Positions 26,807 through 34,992 of a DNA stretch of 64,000 nt are shown here, one piece after another; position 1 is the stretch's first letter; the number at the start of each line of letters is the position of its first letter. The stretch spans positions 4,464,001 to 4,528,000 of the forward strand of contig NZ_CP033926.1 in the NCBI RefSeq assembly GCF_003815775.1, written 5' to 3'. Below the pieces are notes generated by a model. The model worked only from the letters and a program-made list of their open reading frames with translations, was not told where the DNA came from and did no database searches. The position numbers were made by a program, and so were the translations under genes. The DNA is from Chryseobacterium joostei (GTDB lineage: Bacteria; Bacteroidota; Bacteroidia; Flavobacteriales; Weeksellaceae).

Positions 26807-27481
26807 TTAAAGGATTTCGTATCTCGTTTTGATACTGTATTTCAGTTTGATATTTTCTATATTGTCAAAGGAAATATCAGCAGAAGCATCGGCCATTTCC
26901 ATCTTTACATTGCTCATTCTGCCTTTATAGGCAACAGGCATCACCATGTCACTGGTGTAGTCTTCTATTTCTACAATCTCAATGGCATTTCCGGTCTTTT
27001 TACCCATGCTTTCCAACAGATAATCGGCTTTTTCCTTAGCGGCTTTTAAGGCGTTAATTTTTACTGCTTTTCTGAAGTCAGCAATCTTGGTATTCTTTAC
27101 CTCTGAAATGTTCAGGCTGCTTACCCATTTTTGGTTTAGGTCTTCAAAGATCTTGCTAATATTTGATTTTGCATTCGCCTTAAACTGATAGTTTTTAGAA
27201 AACTTTGCTGTTTTTGAATAGATATTCTGGTACATCGACTTGAATTTGATATCCTCGTTCTTTACGCCGGCACTCTTTAAAATATCAAACATCTTCTTTT
27301 CATTGTCTGCCAGATCATTTTTGTTATCTGCTTTTATTCCGATGCTGAAGATAATTTCATCCGGTTCTACTTCCATTTCGGCAACACCTGTCACCTCGAT
27401 TGCATTTTTCTTTACTTCCTGAGCGTTTACAAAACTTCCCAGCGTTAAAATTCCGATTAATAAAAAATGTTTCAATTTCAT
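26807..27481 (-). CDS. SIMPL domain (DUF541) secreted protein
   Basis: The 224-residue protein has a signal peptide (LLIGILTLGSFVNAQ). Its SIMPL/DUF541 core starts IEVTGVAEMEVEPDEIIFSIGI and includes the helix AVKINALKAAKEKADYLLESMGKK, as in YggE-like proteins. SIMPL proteins are periplasmic and linked to oxidative stress or outer-membrane processes, but no enzymatic activity is established. The upstream region carries a 21-bp-period ACTTGGT repeat like those of the neighbouring DUF4139 and kinase genes. It lies just upstream of the DUF4139 gene in the same direction, but each has its own terminator and operator. Confidence 0.9.
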   Translation of the reverse strand: MKLKHFLLIGILTLGSFVNAQEVKKNAIEVTGVAEMEVEPDEIIFSIGIKADNKNDLADNEKKMFDILKSAGVKNEDIKFKSMYQNIYSKTAKFSKNYQFKANAKSNISKIFEDLNQKWVSSLNISEVKNTKIADFRKAVKINALKAAKEKADYLLESMGKKTGNAIEIVEIEDYTSDMVMPVAYKGRMSNVKMEMADASADISFDNIENIKLKYSIKTRYEIL

Positions 27482-27547
27482 AATTTCCTGTTTTTAAGTT
27501 TAAATTCTGATGTAAAATTAGCCAGATCTGAAACTGAAAATCGGGAG

Positions 27548-27575
27548 ACTTGGTGAAATGAAGCTTTCACTTGGT
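27548..27575 (-). promoter_or_regulatory. Putative LytTR operator, SIMPL gene
   Basis: ACTTGGT at 27548-27554 and 27569-27575, period 21 bp, 67 bp upstream of the SIMPL ATG. The flanks (CTGAAAAT-N-GGGA) also match those of the DUF4139 site. Confidence 0.6.
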
Positions 27576-27736
27576 GAGTTGTTGTGAAAAGAGTATCATA
27601 TTTAAAAATGTAAAAAGTAGGGATATGAAAGTAAGCTTTGCTTTAAGTATAAGAGGCTCATCTTTAATATAAATAATAAGGTATATAATAAAGTGTATTG
27701 GTGTTAAAATAATGATTGTTAGTATTTTACTAAGTG

Positions 27737-27764
27737 ACTTGGTGAAGTGAGGTTTTCACTTGGT
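27737..27764 (+). promoter_or_regulatory. Putative LytTR operator, kinase gene
   Basis: ACTTGGT at 27737-27743 and 27758-27764, period 21 bp, 59 bp before the kinase start. A near -7 box TTACTTTG (27796-27803) lies between it and the gene, so the site is placed to activate that promoter. The flanks differ from those of the other two sites, but the repeat is conserved. Confidence 0.6.
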
Positions 27765-27822
27765 AAGGAATGGGAGACGATACATAAAGTTTTAGTTACT
27801 TTGCAATAAAGATTCAAAGTCT

Positions 27823-29604
27823 GTGAAATTAGTTTTTAAAATATTGTTTATTTCAATGCTTGCTGTGGGAAATTTCCTTTCTGCACAGGATTCTACAAAG
27901 GTTTCACAAGTGTTGAAGTCTGCTGAAAAGCTAAAGAAAGCGGTGGATAAAAATGATGATAAGGCCATTGCCGATACGTATGTAGGAATGGCGGGTGATT
28001 ACTATAATCAGGGAAACTATGCTAAAAGTGAAGAATATTTAACCAAGGCTAAAGCTCTTTTTCAAAAGCTTAATGATAAAAAAAACCTTGAATCCGTTAC
28101 CAGAAAACTGGCCCAGTCACAGGAAAAACAGAATAAAATAACACCTGCCCTCAGCAATTACAGCATGGCGGCACAGATGAATTATAGTGAAAAAAGCAAG
28201 ACTGTAAATTCTAATGATGTGGCAAGGCTTTCTTCCCCGAAACCGGAACTTAGAGCAGAAGCTATTCAGGATAATATTAATATCAGTAAAAAAGAAAATG
28301 AGCAGGCTAGCGTAGCAGAGGGTTACAGTCAGTTGGCAGAGATCAATCTACAGCAGAAAGATATCAATAAGGCAGAAGAAAATTTGAATAACGCTTATAA
28401 AATTTCCAAAAAAGGAGCACCGCAACAGGCCTTGGCTATCAATCAAAAATTAACTGACCTTTATGTTGAAAATAAAAATTTTGACAAAGCTATTGAAGCT
28501 AAAAAGAAAGTTCTGAAAGAAGATTTTGTAAAGGAAAATTCACAGGAAAAGGTCAATCAGATTCAGGAGCTGGCGGATATTTATATTAAAAAGAATGATC
28601 CAAAAGAAGCGGTAGATTTATTGAAAAATGCCTACGGAATTGCGTTAGATAAAGGCCATACACTGGAAGCACAAAAGAGTGTGAAAAGATTGGACAGTTT
28701 GTATGCTATTTCAGGAAATACAAATGCTTCTGTTCAATTGTACAGAGATTTTCTGGAAAAACTTCCGAATCTGGTTTTGAAAGACAGAAGCCTTGTAGAT
28801 AATAAGATTCTGGAAGATACAGAGCAGAGAATTTCACAACTGGAAAAGGAAAAAGAACTGAAAGACGAATTGATTCGTAAGAAAAATGTCTTCAATTATG
28901 GTTTAATTGGAGCTTTGATTCTATTGACCGGTTTGGTTGTTTTTATTTTTAGAACGCTTAAAAAAGTTCAGACTAAGAATAAAAAAATTGCGCTACAGTC
29001 GCTTAGACGGGAAATGAATCCGCATTTTATCTTCAACAGTTTGAATAGCGTCAATCATTTCATAGCAACCAGTAATGAATTGGAGGCCAACCAATATCTT
29101 ACAAAATTCTCTAAGCTGATGCGCGGGGTGATGGAAAATTCTACGGATGATTTTATCCCTTTTCAACAAGAACTGGACCTTCTGCAAAATTATCTGGCTC
29201 TGGAAAAAACACGTTTTACAGATAAGTTTGATTATGAAATAGAGGTAGACGAAAGCTTGAATATGCACAGCCTGCAGGTTCCCGGAATGCTGGTACAGCC
29301 GTTTCTCGAAAATGCAATCTGGCATGGACTTCGGTATAGAACGGAAAAAGGTTTTTTAAAGCTCAGTTTTGAAAAAAATAATCAATATCTGAAAATTATT
29401 ATTGAAGACAACGGAATAGGAATTGAAGAAAGCAAAAAACAGAAAACCCAACATCAAAAGACGAGAGAGGGCAGAGGTATGAAAAATACGCTGGAAAGAA
29501 TCAAACTCTTGAATGATCTGTATAAAAAAGATATTACCTGCTCTGTAAAGGATAAAGAAAATAATAGTGGAGTTTTGGTGACCATTCAAATTAATCTGAT
29601 ATAA
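27823..29604 (+). CDS. TPR-containing LytS-type sensor histidine kinase
   Basis: The 593-residue protein starts with GTG and has a signal peptide (MLAVGNFLSAQ). TPR-like repeats fill about 25-315, a coiled coil leads to one membrane helix at about 363-384, and the His_kinase domain carries LRREMNPHFIFNSLN with phospho-acceptor His401. An HATPase with ENAIWHGL and IEDNGIGI completes it. LytS-type kinases pair with LytTR regulators; the candidate partner is at 31673, beyond three other genes. The upstream ACTTGGT repeat suggests autoregulation. It is followed at 10 bp by a secreted protein gene, probably co-transcribed. Confidence 0.92.
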   Translation: MKLVFKILFISMLAVGNFLSAQDSTKVSQVLKSAEKLKKAVDKNDDKAIADTYVGMAGDYYNQGNYAKSEEYLTKAKALFQKLNDKKNLESVTRKLAQSQEKQNKITPALSNYSMAAQMNYSEKSKTVNSNDVARLSSPKPELRAEAIQDNINISKKENEQASVAEGYSQLAEINLQQKDINKAEENLNNAYKISKKGAPQQALAINQKLTDLYVENKNFDKAIEAKKKVLKEDFVKENSQEKVNQIQELADIYIKKNDPKEAVDLLKNAYGIALDKGHTLEAQKSVKRLDSLYAISGNTNASVQLYRDFLEKLPNLVLKDRSLVDNKILEDTEQRISQLEKEKELKDELIRKKNVFNYGLIGALILLTGLVVFIFRTLKKVQTKNKKIALQSLRREMNPHFIFNSLNSVNHFIATSNELEANQYLTKFSKLMRGVMENSTDDFIPFQQELDLLQNYLALEKTRFTDKFDYEIEVDESLNMHSLQVPGMLVQPFLENAIWHGLRYRTEKGFLKLSFEKNNQYLKIIIEDNGIGIEESKKQKTQHQKTREGRGMKNTLERIKLLNDLYKKDITCSVKDKENNSGVLVTIQINLI

Positions 29605-29614
29605 AAACACTCAC

Positions 29615-30340
29615 ATGAAAAAGAATATATCTCTGATAACGCTGATTATCTGTTTATTCTCCGGTATTTTATCCGGACAGGATTTCGATAGTACTCGGTT
29701 GAATAATATTCTGAAAAGTTTAAAATTAGATAAGACAAAAATCAAGGAAGAACTCTGTACTGAAAAGAAAATGCCCAATACAGAAGATTCCTATATTGCA
29801 GTCATTCCTGCCGTAGTACAGCAGGAAAATGATGATTATGTCTTTACAGTCCGGAATTATATTTTAATTACAGATGCTAATGGAACCATAAAGAATAAGT
29901 ATCTTGATCCAACAGAAATAAATTCTGATGCCATTAGTTTAAGAAGCTTTACAATTGATACCGGATTATATACTATTGGAACAAATATTCGCGCGTTTGG
30001 GGTGAAAGCAGATTTTGTAGGGAGCAGCAGACCTAATCCTTATGATTTAAGCACAATGTCCATGTATTATCCGGAAGGTAAAACTTTTAAGAAAGTTCTG
30101 GATCAGTTTACTATGGATTTATACAGTGGAGAATGGGATACGCGATGTAACGGAGAGTTTGAAGATAATCACTCCTATATTATACTAGAGCAATCCAAAA
30201 CCAATAATTTCACAGACCTTAAAATAAAAACGATTTCTGTTACTACAATAAACAAGGAAGTAAAAGGAGAATGTGAAAGTAAGGAAACATCAAAAACTTC
30301 CTATAAAATTCTGAAATTCAAAAACAGTTATTATCACTAA
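29615..30340 (+). CDS. Secreted protein of unknown function
   Basis: The 241-residue protein has a signal peptide (LITLIICLFSGILSGQ) and then a mixed alpha/beta domain with no motif I recognise. There are two central strands (YIAVIPAVVQQ, then DYVFTVRNYILITDANGTI) and Cys residues at Cys49, Cys178 and Cys220 or so that might pair. It follows the LytS-type kinase by 10 bp and is likely in its operon, so it may be part of the same sensory or response circuit. Nothing else supports a function. Confidence 0.65.
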   Translation: MKKNISLITLIICLFSGILSGQDFDSTRLNNILKSLKLDKTKIKEELCTEKKMPNTEDSYIAVIPAVVQQENDDYVFTVRNYILITDANGTIKNKYLDPTEINSDAISLRSFTIDTGLYTIGTNIRAFGVKADFVGSSRPNPYDLSTMSMYYPEGKTFKKVLDQFTMDLYSGEWDTRCNGEFEDNHSYIILEQSKTNNFTDLKIKTISVTTINKEVKGECESKETSKTSYKILKFKNSYYH

Positions 30341-30468
30341 ATTTTTCATAGTAACAGTGCTTATCAAAGTATTGGTATTTTCGTTTGTGTTTTGAATTTT
30401 TATTATTTAATTGAGTTTTTTGTAACGAAATTTAGATAAAAACGTCTTATTAGGTAAAAACTAATCAG

Positions 30469-31176
30469 ATGGATTCTAATACTAAAATAGCAAGATGGGC
30501 AGGCCTTATTTATCTTGTCGTTGTCATAACTGGGCTTTTCAGTTTGATGTATGTACCTTCAAAACTGATTGAATGGGAAAATCCCAAACAGACTTTCAAT
30601 AATATTTCTTCTTCACGATATTTATTCAGTTTGAGTATTGCGAGCAGTATACTTTGCTATATGGCTTTTACTTTGCTCCCTTTGGTTTTGTATAAGCTCT
30701 TGAAAAATGTTAACGGAACTTATGCTAAACTGATGGTTATTTTGGCGCTTATCAGTGTGCCTATTTCTTTTATTAATCTTCAAAGTAAACTCTCAGTGCT
30801 TACGATTATAGATGCTGCTGATTATCTAAAAGTCTATAAAACAGAAGAATTACAAGCACAAGTCATGCTTTTGTTGAAAAATTACAATAATGGAATTCTG
30901 ATTGTTCAGATTTTCTGGGGGCTTTGGCTTTATCCCTTTGGTTATCTGGTGTACAAGTCTAACTTTTTGCCAAAGGTTTTGGGAGCCTTTTTAATGTTGG
31001 GTTGCTTGGGATATGTGATCAATGTTTTTGGAAGAATAACAATTCCTCAATTTTCCAGCTATGCAATATCAAGCTATATAACATTACCTGCTTCAATAGG
31101 AGAAATAGGAATATGCCTGTGGCTGCTGATTGTAGGCGTGAGAAGTAAATCTATTAATACTATTCATCAAAATTAA
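30469..31176 (+). CDS. DUF4386 family membrane protein
   Basis: The 235-residue protein has about six hydrophobic helices. It opens with KIARWAGLIYLVVVITGLFS and has the LWLYPFGYLVYKSNFLPKVLG segment characteristic of DUF4386. The family consists of inner-membrane proteins without a known activity. It lies 129 bp after the secreted protein gene and 7 bp before the DUF6326-like gene, with which it probably forms an operon. Confidence 0.85.
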   Translation: MDSNTKIARWAGLIYLVVVITGLFSLMYVPSKLIEWENPKQTFNNISSSRYLFSLSIASSILCYMAFTLLPLVLYKLLKNVNGTYAKLMVILALISVPISFINLQSKLSVLTIIDAADYLKVYKTEELQAQVMLLLKNYNNGILIVQIFWGLWLYPFGYLVYKSNFLPKVLGAFLMLGCLGYVINVFGRITIPQFSSYAISSYITLPASIGEIGICLWLLIVGVRSKSINTIHQN

Positions 31177-31183
31177 TGCAACC

Positions 31184-31600
31184 ATGAACAAATCTACCCA
31201 ATTTGAAGACATCCAGGCAAATATCAAGATTATACTTGCCGGACTTTGGACCTCTGTTACGCTATGTTACTTATACGGTGATTACTTTGAGCTGTATGCC
31301 CCAGGAAAAACCCAGGGCCTTGTAGATGGTCATAATTTATTGAATTCTCCCCTGAATTTACTGATGGCTGCAGTCGTTTTAGCAATACCGGCTGTCATGG
31401 TATTTCTTTCCCTTATTTTGAAACCGGCTATCAATAGGATTCTCAATATAGTTTTCGGAATATTTTTTACTGTAGTGATGCTGCTTATTGGTATTTCATC
31501 CTTTTCAGAATGGTATCTATTCTATGTTTTCCTTGCAGCTGTAGAATGCATGATAACAATCTTGATAGTAGTATATGCCTGGAAGTGGAAAAGAGTATGA
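31184..31600 (+). CDS. DUF6326-like membrane protein
   Basis: The 138-residue protein has four hydrophobic helices at about 15-33, 58-76, 84-102 and 110-133. Near the N-terminus is LAGLWTSVTLCYLYGDYFELYAPG, the sequence I associate with DUF6326. The activity of such proteins is unknown. It begins 7 bp after the DUF4386 gene in the same direction, and the two are often found beside each other in Bacteroidetes as far as I recall. No terminator follows; the LytTR regulator starts 72 bp later. Confidence 0.7.
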   Translation: MNKSTQFEDIQANIKIILAGLWTSVTLCYLYGDYFELYAPGKTQGLVDGHNLLNSPLNLLMAAVVLAIPAVMVFLSLILKPAINRILNIVFGIFFTVVMLLIGISSFSEWYLFYVFLAAVECMITILIVVYAWKWKRV

Positions 31601-31672
31601 CACGTATTAGGAAAATTGTAGGGTTGATCAAATATCCCTAATTTGCATCTGCAATCTAATAGTTAAAACCTA

Positions 31673-32407
31673 ATGAAGATCAAAGCCGTAATCATAGACG
31701 ATGAAATCATAGCAAGAGAGGTCCTGAGAAGCTATATCACCAAATACTGTCCTCAGGTAGAAATTCTAGGTGAAGCAGAAAATATCAAGGAAGCCGTCCC
31801 TCTGATTGCCGAAAAGCAGCCACAATTGGTCTTTCTGGATGTAGAAATGCCCTTTGGAAACGCTTTTGACGTATTGGAAGCTACAAAGGAATTTTCTTAT
31901 GAAACAATCTTTATTACCGCATTTTCACAGTATTCTTTACAGGCTTTGAATAAGTCGGCAAGCTATTATATTCTAAAACCAATTGACATCCAGGAGTTGA
32001 TCCTTGCAGTAAACAAAGTTGCTGAAAGTCTTGAAAAGAAGGATGAACTTAATCGTAACAAAATTCTATTGGAGAACCTAAAGCTAAAACCAGAAAAACA
32101 GCAGCTTATTCTCCCGACTCTACAGGGATTTGATGTCGTAAAAACCGAAGATATTGTAAGACTTCAGGCGGATGGAAACTTTACGCAGGTTTATCTTACC
32201 GATGGCTCAAAGAAAATGGTGTGCCGCTTTTTAAAGCACTTTGATGATCTGTTGGAAAGTCCTTTTGTAAGAGTTCATCGTTCCCATATCATCAATACAA
32301 CCTTTGTAAAATCCTATCATAAAAGTGGAACCGTAATGCTGGCTGATGATACTGAAATTGAGGTTTCAGGAAGCTTTAAGGATAACTTTCTGAAAGTATT
32401 CTCATAG
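31673..32407 (+). CDS. LytTR-family response regulator
   Basis: The 244-residue protein has a receiver domain (1-120) with Asp9/Asp10, phospho-acceptor Asp56 in LVFLDVEMP and a conserved Lys in YILKPID. A LytTR DNA-binding domain follows (about 140-244) with EDIVRLQADGNFTQVYL and FVRVHRSHIINTTFV. It is the natural partner of the LytS-type kinase at 27823, although three genes lie between them. The predicted operators are the three ACTTGGT repeats at 26716, 27548 and 27737. No such repeat lies upstream of this gene itself. Confidence 0.93.
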   Translation: MKIKAVIIDDEIIAREVLRSYITKYCPQVEILGEAENIKEAVPLIAEKQPQLVFLDVEMPFGNAFDVLEATKEFSYETIFITAFSQYSLQALNKSASYYILKPIDIQELILAVNKVAESLEKKDELNRNKILLENLKLKPEKQQLILPTLQGFDVVKTEDIVRLQADGNFTQVYLTDGSKKMVCRFLKHFDDLLESPFVRVHRSHIINTTFVKSYHKSGTVMLADDTEIEVSGSFKDNFLKVFS

Positions 32408-32481
32408 AATTTATCGTTTCTTAACAGCCCAAAGGCATTATTTTTGAAGTTTTTATCAGAATCACACAAAATATTTCTGTC

Positions 32482-33021
32482 ATGAAGACCTTTCATAAAA
32501 TTGTACTTCCCGTTTCCTTAGGAGCATTGGCATACATTGCCTTTCATTCGTATTCTGTTGGAATTCCAAAAGGAGCCGTTGCTGTGAAGAGTTTTGACAT
32601 TAAAAAATATCTCGGAAGATGGTATGAAATTGCCCGATTTGACTATAAATTCGAGAAAAATATGGATAATGTTACAGCAGAATACTCAGAAAATCCCGAT
32701 GGAACAGTTCTGGTGAGAAATAAAGGCTATAATTATGTAAAAAAACTGTGGAACGAATCCATTGGTGAAGCCAGATTCGTAAAGGATACAACCGAAGCCC
32801 GACTTAAAGTCTCTTTTTTTAAACCCATTTGGGCCGGATATAATGTCATAGATATAGACGAAGACTATCAGTACGCCTTGGTAGCCGGAAGCAGTCTTAA
32901 ATATTTGTGGATACTTTCCAGAACAACTACAATCCCTGAAAGTATCAGACAACGCTTTATTGAAAAAGCAAGAAAAATCGGCTATAATACAGAAGAATTG
33001 ATCTGGGTGAAACATACTTAA
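32482..33021 (+). CDS. Lipocalin family protein (Blc-like)
   Basis: The 179-residue protein has an N-terminal hydrophobic segment (about 6-24) without a lipobox Cys. It then has the lipocalin GxW motif in KYLGRWYEIARFD, followed by NVTAEYSENPDGTVLVRNKG and the later YQYALVAGSSLKYLWILSR, all typical of bacterial Blc. Lipocalins of this type bind lipids or other hydrophobic ligands in the envelope. Membrane anchoring through the N-terminal helix is likely. A terminator shared with the convergent gene follows. Confidence 0.9.
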   Translation: MKTFHKIVLPVSLGALAYIAFHSYSVGIPKGAVAVKSFDIKKYLGRWYEIARFDYKFEKNMDNVTAEYSENPDGTVLVRNKGYNYVKKLWNESIGEARFVKDTTEARLKVSFFKPIWAGYNVIDIDEDYQYALVAGSSLKYLWILSRTTTIPESIRQRFIEKARKIGYNTEELIWVKHT

Positions 33022-33024
33022 ATG

Positions 33025-33067
33025 AAAAGGCAAAATCGTAAAATACATGATAACGATTTTGCCTTTT
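33025..33067. terminator. Bidirectional terminator
   Basis: AAAAGGCAAAATCGT (33025-33039) pairs with ACGATTTTGCCTTTT (33053-33067). It is a perfect 15-bp stem between the convergent lipocalin and unknown genes. Confidence 0.92.
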
Positions 33068-33073
33068 TAGTTT

Positions 33074-33547
33074 CTAACTTTGAATATATTCTTTCCATTC
33101 TTCAAAACGATGATCAATAACCTGCTTCATCAAATCATAATTCTCGTAGGTATCTTCAATGTGGTAGAACGTTTCGTATTCATAATCATTTTCTTCTGCT
33201 TTGGTATCAAAAAGATTAACGTAGTCATCAGCAAATGAGCTGTATTTATTACCAAAATCAGTGTCATCTGCGTAGTAATCCTTTGCAAAACTATTTCCCA
33301 GATCACTCAGGTCATATTCAGAGAATTTTCCGTCACAGAAATCCATAACGAATTCTGAACCAGTAATTTCTCTTCTTTTTACTTTTTCAATTTCCTCTTT
33401 TCCGTCTTCTTTTAATTCATTAGAAATAAGATCATTATTAATGCACCAGTTCAGAAACATTCCTGTATGGGTAGCCCCATTTTTTTCAGGAAGTTCTTTG
33501 GGAAAATCGCCACCATAATGCCATGAAGCATCATCATATTTAGACAT
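33074..33547 (-). CDS. Conserved acidic protein, unknown
   Basis: The 157-residue protein is acidic and Asp/Tyr-rich with no signal peptide. It starts KYDDASWHYGGDFPKELPEKNGA, which I associate with an uncharacterised family (possibly DUF7832, not certain). The rest contains a predicted helical segment and EYETFYHIEDTYENYDLMKQV. Acidic, single-domain proteins like this include immunity proteins, but there is no toxin gene next to it. A perfect -7 box is present on the minus strand at 33567-33574. Function unknown. Confidence 0.7.
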   Translation of the reverse strand: MSKYDDASWHYGGDFPKELPEKNGATHTGMFLNWCINNDLISNELKEDGKEEIEKVKRREITGSEFVMDFCDGKFSEYDLSDLGNSFAKDYYADDTDFGNKYSSFADDYVNLFDTKAEENDYEYETFYHIEDTYENYDLMKQVIDHRFEEWKEYIQS

Positions 33548-33651
33548 AATTTTAACTAATTTTTGTCAAAAATAGAAAAAATCAATTTATATTGCCACAG
33601 CCGCAGATTTTCCCGTCATTTGCAGAAGAATTTTTTTCAAGAAATTGATAT

Positions 33652-34902
33652 ATGGAAAAAGCTGTTCTGATTACTATTGGTGACGAAATCCTTTCCGGAA
33701 ATACGATAGACACCAATTCCAATTTTATTGCCACCGAACTTAAGAATATCGGGATAAAAGTGGTACAAATCTTTACAATTTCAGACGAAATTGAAACCAT
33801 CAAAAATACATTAGATATAGCCTTTAAGCTGGGTGATTTGGTTATCACAACAGGAGGATTAGGCCCTACCAGAGATGATAAAACCAAAAAAGCACTTGCA
33901 GAGTTCTTCAACGATGAAATTGCACTGGATGAGGTTACCTTTAACCACCTTAAAGGATATATGGAAAAACGCGGACGTCTGGATATTCTGGAAAGAAATA
34001 AAGAACAGGCCTTTGTTCCTACAAAATCCATCGTGTTTCAAAATCACTTTGGAACTGCACCATGCATGATGATGGAGCTGAACGGAAAGCTGTCCTATAG
34101 CCTGCCTGGCGTTCCTTATGAAGTGAAACCATTAATTAAGGATCAGATTATACCTTATTTACAGGGGAGATTCAACCTTAATTATATTCATGGAAGAATT
34201 ATTTCTGTAGTTGGGATTCCTGAAAGTATTCTTGCAGATACCATTGAAGATTGGGAACTGGCTCTTCCTGAAAATATTTCCTTGTCTTATCTTCCGGTGG
34301 GAACCCGTGTAAAGCTGAGGTTAACAGCATCCGGAGATAATGAAGATATCTTAAAACAACAGACAGAAGACGAAATTCAAAAACTTCTTCCCCTCATAAA
34401 GGATAATGTTATTGCGGTTTCTGAAGATAAAATTGAAAGTATTCTGGCAGAAATTCTTACGGAAAGAAATTTGACCATTTCTACGGCAGAAAGCTGTACC
34501 GGAGGCGAATTGGCAAAGATGATCACATCAGTTTCCGGTAGTTCAAAATATTTTCTTGGCGGGATGGTTCCTTATGCTACAGAAAAAAAGATTAAAATTC
34601 TAAACGTTTCCAGAGAAACTGTAGACCAATTTACGGTAGTCAGTGAGCAGGTAGCTCAGGAAATGGCCAAAGGATGTCAGAATTTATTTGATACAGACAT
34701 TTCCCTTTCTACAACCGGAGTGGCAGGTCCCGGAAAAGGAGAAGATGGTAAGGATATAGGAACCGTTTTCTACACGATACGAATTAAAGATCAGGAAGTA
34801 ACCTCAAAATTATATATGCCTCATCTGGAAAGGTTAGATTTTATGAATTTTGTTTCCCAAAAGGTAATTCAGGACCTGGTAGGACTTCTTGTAAACCAAT
34901 AA
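33652..34902 (+). CDS. cinA: CinA-like protein (nicotinamide-nucleotide amidase / competence-damage protein)
   Basis: The 416-residue protein has the two-domain CinA layout. The N-terminal MoaB/MogA-like domain has LITIGDEILSGNTIDTNS and TTGGLGPTRDD, a pyrophosphatase site for ADP-ribose-type substrates. The C-terminal PncC amidase domain has TISTAESCTGGELAKMI and GVAGPGKGEDG. Such proteins recycle nicotinamide mononucleotide in the pyridine nucleotide cycle. Length matches the full-length family. It reads divergently from the acidic unknown gene and is followed by the large glycosyltransferase gene after 90 bp of very AT-rich DNA. Confidence 0.95.
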   Translation: MEKAVLITIGDEILSGNTIDTNSNFIATELKNIGIKVVQIFTISDEIETIKNTLDIAFKLGDLVITTGGLGPTRDDKTKKALAEFFNDEIALDEVTFNHLKGYMEKRGRLDILERNKEQAFVPTKSIVFQNHFGTAPCMMMELNGKLSYSLPGVPYEVKPLIKDQIIPYLQGRFNLNYIHGRIISVVGIPESILADTIEDWELALPENISLSYLPVGTRVKLRLTASGDNEDILKQQTEDEIQKLLPLIKDNVIAVSEDKIESILAEILTERNLTISTAESCTGGELAKMITSVSGSSKYFLGGMVPYATEKKIKILNVSRETVDQFTVVSEQVAQEMAKGCQNLFDTDISLSTTGVAGPGKGEDGKDIGTVFYTIRIKDQEVTSKLYMPHLERLDFMNFVSQKVIQDLVGLLVNQ

Positions 34903-34992
34903 ATTAATATTTTAGTTTTTTAATTTTTTTTTAATTAATTTTTATATTCTTTTTCACGCTTTTTGAGATTCATTCATTAAAATTTCATAAGC

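Noticed and set aside
29615..30340. Lipoprotein
   Set aside because: The N-terminal signal ends in SGQ with no Cys at the lipobox position, so ordinary signal peptidase cleavage is more likely.
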